Positions 42,064-50,000 of a stretch of 64,000 nucleotides of DNA are shown piece after piece (positions within the stretch are counted from its first letter, which is position 1; every line of letters begins with the position of its first letter). The DNA comes from Peptoniphilus raoultii. GTDB lineage: Bacteria; Bacillota; Clostridia; Tissierellales; Peptoniphilaceae. Below the pieces are notes generated by a model, which was not told the origin of the DNA, made no database searches, and worked only from the letters and a program-made list of their open reading frames with translations. Location of the stretch: contig NZ_FMWM01000002.1 of assembly GCF_900099555.1 (NCBI RefSeq), forward strand, positions 62,001-126,000. Reading direction: 5' to 3'. Made by a program: the position numbers and the translations under genes.

Positions 42064-43116
42064 ATGATTATTAAGGAAATAAATAATAATGTGGGTCTTA
42101 TTTTTTTAAACAGACCCAAAAATATAAATGCCTTAAATCTTCAAATGATTAGCGATTTAAAAAATGTCTTTGAAGAATGGGAAAATAATGATGAAGTAAA
42201 AATAATTTTGCTTGATGGCCTTGGTGACAAGGGTTTTTGTGCTGGCGGAGATTTAAAAAATACCTACTATGATTTTGTAAATAATGACGAGTGTGAAGAT
42301 AAATTAAAACTTTTTAAGGAAGAATTTGCCCTCCATAAATATGTTAAAAATTATAAGAAAAAAATAATATGCAATTATTTTGGAGTTGTTATGGGCGGCG
42401 GGATTGGTCTTTCTATAAATAATGATTTTAAAATTTGCAGCGGAAAAGTAAAATGGGCAATGCCTGAAATAAAACTTGGATTTGTACCTGATGCTGGAGT
42501 TGGACATTTTCTTTCTAGGCTTCCCCACCCAATTGGCCTTTATCTTAGTCTTACTGGCGAAAGTATTGAAGCCTCTGATTTAATTCGTCTTGGCCTTGCC
42601 GACCTTTACATTGATCCCAAGGACTATGAAAATCTTCAAAATTTGCTATTTAAAATTGCTAGGGAAAATGACGAAGATAAAATTTTAGAAGTTTTTAAAA
42701 ATGAATCCAAGGATTTTGCCAAAGATTTAGAAGACACAAGGCTTAGCAAGAATATGGAAAAAATAGAAAAATATTTTTCTCACAAAAATTTTAAGGCCAT
42801 TTTTGAAGGTTTAAAGGAAAATTTCGACGACTCCTTTGCCTATAATTATTATAAGGCCCTTAAAAGCTATTCTCCCTTTATGGTCCTTCTTCAATTTGAA
42901 AAATATTTTGCTGAAAAAAAATGGTCCTTTGAAGAAAGTTTAAATAAAGATTTGGCAGTTCTTGACTATGCCATAAAAAGCGGAAGAATAAAGGAAGGCA
43001 TTAGGGCATCAATGATTGATAAGGATAATAAGCCCCTATGGCCCTTAAAATCCTTTGATCAAGTGAAAAAATATGAGATTTTAAAAATACTTGAATCAAA
43101 TGAATTTAATATTTAA
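42064..43116 (+). CDS. Enoyl-CoA hydratase/isomerase-family protein, 3-hydroxyisobutyryl-CoA hydrolase-like
   Basis: The 350-residue protein has a crotonase core with the FCAGGDLKNTYYDF oxyanion segment (about 60-73), VMGGGIGLSINNDF (second oxyanion) and MPEIKLGFVPDAGVGHFLSRL. The Glu of MPE and the Asp of PDAG match catalytic residues of 3-hydroxyisobutyryl-CoA hydrolases. The long C-terminal extension (about 90 residues more than simple hydratases, with a SPFMVLLQFEKY segment) also fits the HIBCH subgroup. It should act on acyl-CoA thioesters of amino-acid catabolism in the cytosol. The substrate is inferred. Its promoter gives a short 5' leader. A decayed acyltransferase start follows 11 bases after its stop. 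Confidence 0.87.
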   Translation: MIIKEINNNVGLIFLNRPKNINALNLQMISDLKNVFEEWENNDEVKIILLDGLGDKGFCAGGDLKNTYYDFVNNDECEDKLKLFKEEFALHKYVKNYKKKIICNYFGVVMGGGIGLSINNDFKICSGKVKWAMPEIKLGFVPDAGVGHFLSRLPHPIGLYLSLTGESIEASDLIRLGLADLYIDPKDYENLQNLLFKIARENDEDKILEVFKNESKDFAKDLEDTRLSKNMEKIEKYFSHKNFKAIFEGLKENFDDSFAYNYYKALKSYSPFMVLLQFEKYFAEKKWSFEESLNKDLAVLDYAIKSGRIKEGIRASMIDKDNKPLWPLKSFDQVKKYEILKILESNEFNI

Positions 43117-43127
43117 AGGAGATAATT

Positions 43128-43226
43128 TTGACTAAAGATAGGGATATAAATATTGATTTAATCAAAAGTCTTGCAATTCTATCTTTAGAATCGTCTAGTT
43201 CCTTTTTCCGACTTCTTAATACTTGA
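43128..43226 (+). pseudogene. Truncated start of an acyltransferase-3-like gene at a likely insertion junction
   Basis: A TTG start with AGGAGAT five bases upstream opens a 32-codon frame beginning MTKDRDINIDLIKSLAILS. That matches the N-terminus of membrane acyltransferase-3 (OafA/NodX-like) proteins, which open with a charged segment followed by DxLKxLAI and a membrane helix. After about 20 residues the resemblance ends abruptly and a stop follows. The remaining ~100 bases up to the methylase gene show no intact gene; on the minus strand they read as an unbroken coiled-coil-like segment (LEKKTSELNQVLRSRKKEL), possibly another gene fragment. This is the expected scar where the restriction-modification genes replaced the body of the acyltransferase. 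Confidence 0.55.
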
Positions 43227-43285
43227 TTTAACTCGCTGGTTTTCTTCTCCAAAACTAATAAACAAAAATACGGAGGTTGTTGATA

Positions 43286-45397
43286 ATGAGCAAATTTACA
43301 GAATCAAAAAATTCTTTTGATCTTAAATATAAGAATGCATCTAATTTAGACTCTTTTGTATCTGTACACTTGAATTCAAATGCAAACTGCAATATAAAAG
43401 ATAAAAATTATAAGTCCAATGAAGAGTACTACAAATGGCAATTAGTTTATACATTAGTAAATTCTGGTTTAATTCCTAATGAATATATAGGAACTGAAGT
43501 ATATTTTCCAAAAGGAAATAAAAACTCTGCACCAATAAAATTAGATATTGCTATTTTTGATGATACTAATTGGTTTAAACATTATGAATCGTATCATAGT
43601 AAAAATGATCTTGATTCATTAAGTTGGTTAAGAGAGCATCTCATAATGCCGATTGAAATAAAAAATGAAAATGGGAATAATGTGTTAGAGGTTTGGGATA
43701 AACAATTAAAATCTTATATGAAAGAAAGCGAAAGAAAAATCTGCTTTGGTGCACTCTATGATACAGAAAGGCTCTATTTATTTAAAAAGATAAATGGTAA
43801 GTTCATAAGGTTAAATGATGAATATAATGAGAAAAAGGAGAAATCGAATTCTAAAGAATTAAGTTTGCAATTAACAGACAGTTATAATAATTTCCCCAGT
43901 ATTGATAAATTGAAAGATTGGGATAATAATTTAAAAATTGATAGATCAAAAAGAACGATATATGATTTGGATGTAATTTCTGGAGTACATTCTCAGCAAA
44001 TTAACACAGCGATGTCACATATACTTAGAACAATGGACAAACAAGGTTTAGTTAATCAAAAGGGCTATGAAATTTTACTACAAATAATTTCTTTAAAAAT
44101 TTATGATGAAAAGAGAAATGAAAAATTTGGAACTTCACTAGACTTTTATATAGCTGATGAAGTACAATCCTTAACTTTAGCAGACCCACTTATACAGGAA
44201 TTTATTAATAGGATTGAATCAATAAAAGAAGAGGCTGAAGGCAAATATTATAGAATATTAAGTGAATGGTCTTTTAATAGAAAAAATGAAGGACACGTTA
44301 AAGTTTTGTTTGAAATGGTAAAACAATTTCAAGACTATTCGTTCGTTCTTTCTACAAAGACTGATTTATATCAATTAGTTTTCTATACTTTTGCCTCACA
44401 ATTTTCAAAAAATGAAAATGCACAGTTTGTTACTCCTTTGCCAGTTATTGAATTTTTAGTTAACATAGTAAACCCTAGGAATCAAGAAACAGTAATAGAT
44501 CCAACTGTAGGGATAGCAGATTTTTTGTCTGTGTCATATGTTAACTCAAAAAGTAAGTTAGATGATAATAATATTTTTGGGTTTGACAATGATACTGATA
44601 TGGTTAAACTAGCAACTTTAAACATGTTGTTAAATGGAGACGGTAATGCGAAGATATTATCAAAACCTAACTTAGGTTCTATTGATACGAAATTTAGTAA
44701 TAATGGCAATTTAATTGAGTTGGATCCAACAACTAATAAAAATGGAAACTGGGATAGTAGGACTGATTCCGAAAAATTGCTAAAGTTTGATGTGGTTCTT
44801 ACAAATCCACCATTTGGTGAGGACAGAGCATTTGAACCAAGAGACACTTATGAAAAAGAAATAATATCTTGCTATGAATTGTGGAATAAATATAACTCTA
44901 CAAAGATTGACTTAGGAGTAATTTTTCTGGAAAATGCCTTTAGAATACTAAAAGAAAATGGCAGAATGGGAATAGTGTTATCTAATTCAATTGCTTCAAT
45001 TGATAGCCATAGAATGGCCAGAGAGTGGTTAATGGATAACATGAGAATAGTTGCAATCTTTGATTTACCAGCTGGAGTCTTTGCTGAAACTGGAGTTAAT
45101 ACAACATTAATAGTTGCATATAAGCCTTCAAAAAGTAGATTATCTGAACTGCAAAATAAAAACTACGAAGTTTTTTTTAGGAATATTGAGAATGTTGGAT
45201 ATGAGGTAAAAACAAAAAAAAGAGTAAAAGTTTTTGAGCCTGTCTATGATATTGATTATAATAATTTTCAAGTAATAATGGACGAAAATGGAAGTCCATT
45301 ATTAGATGAAGATTTTACAGAGACAGTTAAAGACTTTAAACAATGGGCTTTAAGCCAAGAAACAGAATTAATAGATCTTTTTGTAAAGGAAAAATAA
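43286..45397 (+). CDS. Fused nuclease-methylase of a BcgI-like/Type I-like restriction-modification system
   Basis: The 703-residue protein starts with a HsdR_N-like nuclease region. IKLDIAIFDD holds Asp87, MPIEIKN gives the E124-x-K126 pair and DKQLKSYM follows, together matching the D...ExK...Q pattern of PD-(D/E)XK enzymes. The remainder is an N6-adenine methylase: QFVTPLPVIEFLV is motif X, DPTVGIADFL at about 405-414 is motif I, and VLTNPPFGED with NPPF at about 507-510 is motif IV. Motif I lacks the canonical DPACGTGG glycines, so SAM binding may be atypical. The start ATG at 43286-43288 is preferred over TTG at 43277 because GGAGG lies nine bases away. The specificity gene follows after one base, and no helicase HsdR is in the window. 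Confidence 0.85.
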   Translation: MSKFTESKNSFDLKYKNASNLDSFVSVHLNSNANCNIKDKNYKSNEEYYKWQLVYTLVNSGLIPNEYIGTEVYFPKGNKNSAPIKLDIAIFDDTNWFKHYESYHSKNDLDSLSWLREHLIMPIEIKNENGNNVLEVWDKQLKSYMKESERKICFGALYDTERLYLFKKINGKFIRLNDEYNEKKEKSNSKELSLQLTDSYNNFPSIDKLKDWDNNLKIDRSKRTIYDLDVISGVHSQQINTAMSHILRTMDKQGLVNQKGYEILLQIISLKIYDEKRNEKFGTSLDFYIADEVQSLTLADPLIQEFINRIESIKEEAEGKYYRILSEWSFNRKNEGHVKVLFEMVKQFQDYSFVLSTKTDLYQLVFYTFASQFSKNENAQFVTPLPVIEFLVNIVNPRNQETVIDPTVGIADFLSVSYVNSKSKLDDNNIFGFDNDTDMVKLATLNMLLNGDGNAKILSKPNLGSIDTKFSNNGNLIELDPTTNKNGNWDSRTDSEKLLKFDVVLTNPPFGEDRAFEPRDTYEKEIISCYELWNKYNSTKIDLGVIFLENAFRILKENGRMGIVLSNSIASIDSHRMAREWLMDNMRIVAIFDLPAGVFAETGVNTTLIVAYKPSKSRLSELQNKNYEVFFRNIENVGYEVKTKKRVKVFEPVYDIDYNNFQVIMDENGSPLLDEDFTETVKDFKQWALSQETELIDLFVKEK

Positions 45398-45398
45398 T

Positions 45399-46877
45399 AT
45401 GAAGTATGTAGATTCTCCTAAAACAGTAACATATTGTGAAATTATTGAAAATAAGTCAAGCCTTTCATCATCACAGTATAAAAAAACGCTTCAAAGCACA
45501 ACTAAAATGATTCCTCTTAAAAAATTTTTAAAAGAGCCCCTGACAAATAATTTTTTAGGTAGTGAAATAGGATCAGAAAATTATGTAAAAAAATCAACAC
45601 ATTATTTCATGAGAACCAAAGCACTAAAAAATTACTCAAGTATCTTGAATTTTTCTAAAGAATCCTTAATTCCTATGAAACCTGATTGTTTTATAGGAAA
45701 TGGATTAAGAAAAGGAGATTTGCTTATATCAAAAGATAGCAATATTGGAGAAATAGCAATTTCTCAAGGAGATTTCCCTAACATAATGTGTTCAGGAGCC
45801 ATTTATAAGTTGCCTATCAAGGAAGAATATTCAAAATATATATTTGCACTTATAAAGCACCAAATGTTTAGAGAGCAACTAGATATATTAGTGCCTAAAG
45901 GTGCAACTATTAGACATGCAAAAACATTATTCCTTGATTGTCTTATACCAGTTCCTTCAAAAAAAGATTTAGAACTAATTAATCTTCTAGTAGATTGTAT
46001 TTTTAAAATAGAAGTTAAGATTGATGAATTATTTAATGAAACTCTACAAAGTATAAGTAAAGAGTTGAGAAATGATCCATGTAAACATAAATTTTCTACT
46101 AATTTTACTAAATACTCTGAAATAAGAAAAACTGGTAGGTTAGATACTGGTCTTTATAGTCATGAGTATATGTCTGTAATATCAGATATAAAAAATTATA
46201 AACATGGTTATGCTACTATTGATGAGTTGGGATTTAAGCTATCTAGAGGCCAAAATTTGCAAGTGTCTAATATAGGTAAAAGTATCTACAGTAATGAATA
46301 TCACAACAATTTCTATACATTGATTTTGCCTAAGTATCTTTCTCAGTATGGTACTGTAAATAATTCATCATATTTAGGAAATATGAATAAATTAAAGACA
46401 CTTGAAAAAGGTGATATTATCTTTGGTGCTGAGGGATTTGAAAAAGGTAGATCTTTTGTAGTTATTGATAATATGGAAAACACCATTACTAATATTCATG
46501 GAATAACTATAAAGCAAAAAAAGCACGACCTAAATAAAGGAATTTTCGTAAAACAAATTTTAGATTACTATAGAAGTAATGATATTTTTGATACTATATC
46601 AGTGGGTGGAAATGGTGGTAGTATGGCTCAAGCATACTGGGACTATATTTTATTTCCTTTATTTCCTGATAGTATTATTAAAGAAATCGCAACTAATTAT
46701 TACAATTATGTTTATAAATTGAAGTTAGATAATCAAACTATCAATGAACTTATTATCTCTCCGATTAAATTCAATGAATATTTGAAATCTGGAATTATGA
46801 ACTTAGATATTCTTTCAAAACATTTAAAGAAAATGTTGAATAGATATATAGATCAAGCGTTTTTTAGTTGTTATTAG
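45399..46877 (+). CDS. Type I-like specificity (S) subunit with two target-recognition domains
   Basis: The 492-residue protein has the two-part layout of HsdS. TRD1 spans about residues 30-185 and ends in KGATIRHAKTLFLDCLIPVP followed by a helical spacer (LELINLLVDCIFKIEVKIDELF). TRD2 spans about 225-450 (KLSRGQNL, LEKGDIIFGAEGFEKGRS, NGGSMAQAYWDYILFPLF), followed by a second conserved helix. Two TRDs of this build recognise a bipartite DNA target. It begins one base after the nuclease-methylase stop (TAATATG), so the two are coupled. Together they resemble BcgI, where one polypeptide cuts and methylates and a separate subunit gives specificity. The target sequence cannot be predicted. Confidence 0.85.
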   Translation: MKYVDSPKTVTYCEIIENKSSLSSSQYKKTLQSTTKMIPLKKFLKEPLTNNFLGSEIGSENYVKKSTHYFMRTKALKNYSSILNFSKESLIPMKPDCFIGNGLRKGDLLISKDSNIGEIAISQGDFPNIMCSGAIYKLPIKEEYSKYIFALIKHQMFREQLDILVPKGATIRHAKTLFLDCLIPVPSKKDLELINLLVDCIFKIEVKIDELFNETLQSISKELRNDPCKHKFSTNFTKYSEIRKTGRLDTGLYSHEYMSVISDIKNYKHGYATIDELGFKLSRGQNLQVSNIGKSIYSNEYHNNFYTLILPKYLSQYGTVNNSSYLGNMNKLKTLEKGDIIFGAEGFEKGRSFVVIDNMENTITNIHGITIKQKKHDLNKGIFVKQILDYYRSNDIFDTISVGGNGGSMAQAYWDYILFPLFPDSIIKEIATNYYNYVYKLKLDNQTINELIISPIKFNEYLKSGIMNLDILSKHLKKMLNRYIDQAFFSCY

Positions 46878-46925
46878 ACTTAAATTCGTGTTTATACTAA
46901 TAAATTTAGTGAGTTTGTTCTATTT

Positions 46926-46959
46926 AAAAAGGCTATGAGTATTTTGACTCATAGCCTTT
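46926..46959. terminator. Bidirectional terminator between hsdS and the SLH surface-protein gene
   Basis: A perfect 10-bp stem (GGCTATGAGT / ACTCATAGCC) with a six-base loop is flanked by AAAAA and TTT. On the minus strand it is followed by TTTTTAAATAG, ending the surface-protein transcript; on the plus strand it may also end hsdS. Confidence 0.88.
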
Positions 46960-46961
46960 CA

Positions 46962-47022
46962 TCTTGCCACCTAAAGACTCTCTAATTCAGTTTTCTAAAA
47001 TCACTAATTCAATGAGCCTTTA
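46962..47022 (-). repeat. ~60-bp dispersed repeat, copy 1 (3' of the SLH protein gene)
   Basis: This copy shares nearly the whole of its length with 57606-57667, including the blocks TCTTGCCACCTAAAGACTCT and CTAATTCAATGAGCCTT, in the same orientation. On the minus strand the ends can pair (AAGGCTC with GAGTCTT), so the transcript would fold into a long hairpin-like structure. It lies just after the stop codon of the SLH gene and before its terminator. No protein is encoded. Confidence 0.85.
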
Positions 47023-47048
47023 AGAGCCCTTTTTTTAGCAAATCAATC

Positions 47049-50000
47049 TTATTTGATTATAACTTTCCATTCTTCCATATTATCCTTTAATCTTAGATAA
47101 GTGTGGCTATGGTAAGCTTCAACAAGTTCATAATAACCCCAATGTCCCTTATAAGACATATCTTTGTAATTGTGAACTAGATTTTGGTTTGCATCAATGA
47201 AATTCTTGTCAGGATATCTATCATACAATTTATTTAACATTGTTGCAACTTCTGCTCTTGTAATAAAATTGTCTGGTTTAAATGTTCCATCTGGATAACC
47301 TTCAATTCTTCCATTTCCATAAGCTTGGTTAATTGCAGCTTCAAACTTGTGACCTTTCACATCTTCAAATGGAGCAATAGCATTGTTCTTCTTGTCAATA
47401 TGACTAATTAACTCAGCAAGTTCTGCTCTAGTGATCTTGTCGTTAGGTCTAACATTTTCGCCTTCTTTTTCTAATAAATAACCTTCCCTAAATGCAGCGT
47501 TGATAGCACCGTTGTACCACATATCTGCCTTAGTGTCTTTATAAATCTTAGAAGACTTGTCGCTTAAATCAAGTTTTTGAAGTCTTGCAACTACTGCAAT
47601 TGCTTCAGCTCTTGTCATATCTCCATCTGGTCTAATAGTATCATCTGGATATCCGAAGATATATTGATCGTGAGAGTTAATAACTTCTTTTTCAATTACC
47701 TTCTTGTCAACAGATGCATATACAGGATAAGTTGGAGTGTATTCATGAATCTTAAACTCTGGAATATCATAATCAATTCCTGGTTTATTATCTCTTACAC
47801 GAATTGTAAGTGTAGTGTGAATTTCTTCACCATCAACTGTTACTACAACTGGAATAACAATTGTGCTTGGTCCGTCATAATCATCAGGTACCGTTACTGT
47901 AATAGAACCATCTGAATGTGGAGTAACAACTAAACCATTGCCTGGTTGAACTACATCAGGAGTAGTATCAGGTATTGTAGGTTCTCCTTTTTTATCTTTG
48001 ATTTCTGGAATTACAGTCTTAGTTTCTCCCTTGTCCATATCAGTGTCAGGATAAGTTACACTAGGTCCTTGTGGTGTAGGAGTAGTTTTATCCTTAACAG
48101 TTACCTTTATTTCAGATTCAACATCTTTACCATCAACTGGTACAGTTACCTTTACAGTAAAGCCTCTAGGTCCATCGTAATCATCAGGTACTGTAATATC
48201 AACTTTACCATTATCCTTAGGAGTTACAGTTACACCTTTTGGTAAATCATTAGTATTAGTTACAGTTGGAGTACCAATCTTATTTTCAGGTACTGGTTTA
48301 CCATCTTTATCAGTTACATTTGGAGTTACAGTTTCTGTGTTACCCTTTTCGACTTCTGTATCAGGATATTTAACGCTAGTCTTATCTTCTAAAACAGTCA
48401 CTTTAACTTCAACTGTTTCATTAGATCCATCTGGATAAGTTACATCAACTGGAACAGTTATTATAGTTCCAACTGTTGCATCTTTTGGAATATTTACAGT
48501 GATAGCTCCTGTATTAGGATCAACAGTTACATTTGTTTGAGTATCATCATTCTTAGTAAATGTTGTTCTCTTAGCTCCATCAGTTGGTGCTGGTACATTA
48601 CCTTGTTCACCTTTTTTAGTAAATGTTGGTGGATCTATTTGAACTGTTTCACCAGGTTTACCAGAACTATTAGTATAATGTGGATCGTAATCGTCAGCGT
48701 TTTTAGTAGTAGGCACATTCTGTGCTGCTGTTGCTGTGAATACTTTGTTGTTTTCTGTAACTACTTTATCATCTGGTGTCCATGCTGCTGGTTCTTTGTA
48801 GCCATTTGCTGTGTCTACTGTTGCTTGTGGGAAGTCTGCGTCTACCAATGTTGTGTTTGGTTTTACATATAGATTCTTTTCTGCTACTGCTGTTACGCCT
48901 GTTCCCTTTGCAAATTCTACTTTGATTTTGTCATCTGGTAGTTTATCAGGATCTGCTGGGTCTACTACTTTGTCATCGCTTACGATTAACATTTGTTTTG
49001 GTACTTCTATTGTTGAAGTGTCTTTAAATGTTACTAGTAGTGTTCCTTCTTTTTCTCCTGCTACTGCTGATGTTCTTTCTGGTTGTGTCTTGTCTGTTAC
49101 TGTTGCGTCTTTTAGTAGTTCTGCTACTTTGTCTTTGTTTTCATCTTTTGTAGCTTTTACACCTTTTGACCAGTCAATTGGATCATTTACCCATACTTTT
49201 ATTGTTTCTGGGCTTAGTCCACCTAGTTTAGTTACTTTTTCTGCTGTTGTTTCTTTTTCTGCTGTTGCTGTGAATGTCTTGTTGTTTTCTGTAACTACTT
49301 TATCATCTGGTGTCCATGCTGCTGGTTCTTTGTAGCCATTTGCTGTGTCTACTGTTGCTTGTGGGAAGTCTGCGTCTACCAATGTTGTGTTTGGTTTTAC
49401 ATATAGATTCTTTTCTGCTACTGCTGTTACGCCTGTTCCCTTTGCAAATTCTACTTTGATTTTGTCATCTGGTAGTTTATCAGGATCTGCTGGGTCTACT
49501 ACTTTGTCATCGCTTACGATTAACATTTGTTTTGGTACTTCTATTGTTGAAGTGTCTTTAAATGTTACTAGTAGTGTTCCTTCTTTTTCTCCTGCTACTG
49601 CTGATGTTCTTTCTGGTTGTGTCTTGTCTGTTACTGTTGCGTCTTTTAGTAGTTCTGCTACTTTGTCTTTGTTTTCATCTTTTGTAGCTTTTACACCTTT
49701 TGACCAGTCAATTGGATCATTTACCCATACTTTTATTGTTTCTGGGCTTAGTCCACCTAGTTCTGTTACTTGATCTGCTTTTGTATTCTTTGTTGCACTT
49801 GCTGTGAATTTAAAGTATTGTTGTCTTTTAAGAAAAGCTGGTGATGACTTTGTAACTGTTCTATTTGTTGGTGTCCATGTTACTGGTCCTTTGTATCCTT
49901 CTTTAAATGTTATATCTTTTTCTTGTGGGAAGTCTTTATCTTCAAATGTTGTTTCTGGTTTAACGTATGTTTTTCCAGTTGTGGTTATACTATCTACACC

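Noticed and set aside
43277-46877. A complete Type I restriction system (HsdR-HsdM-HsdS)
   Set aside because: No HsdR helicase is present in the window. The nuclease-like domain is fused to the methylase, so a BcgI-like arrangement fits better.
48811-49773. Long plus-strand frames opposite the SLH protein (174 and 142 codons, nearly identical)
   Set aside because: They are antisense shadows of the tandem-duplicated module. Their identity simply mirrors the duplication, and the composition (Ser/Thr/Val/Phe-rich) comes from the repeat codons. No ribosome site is seen.
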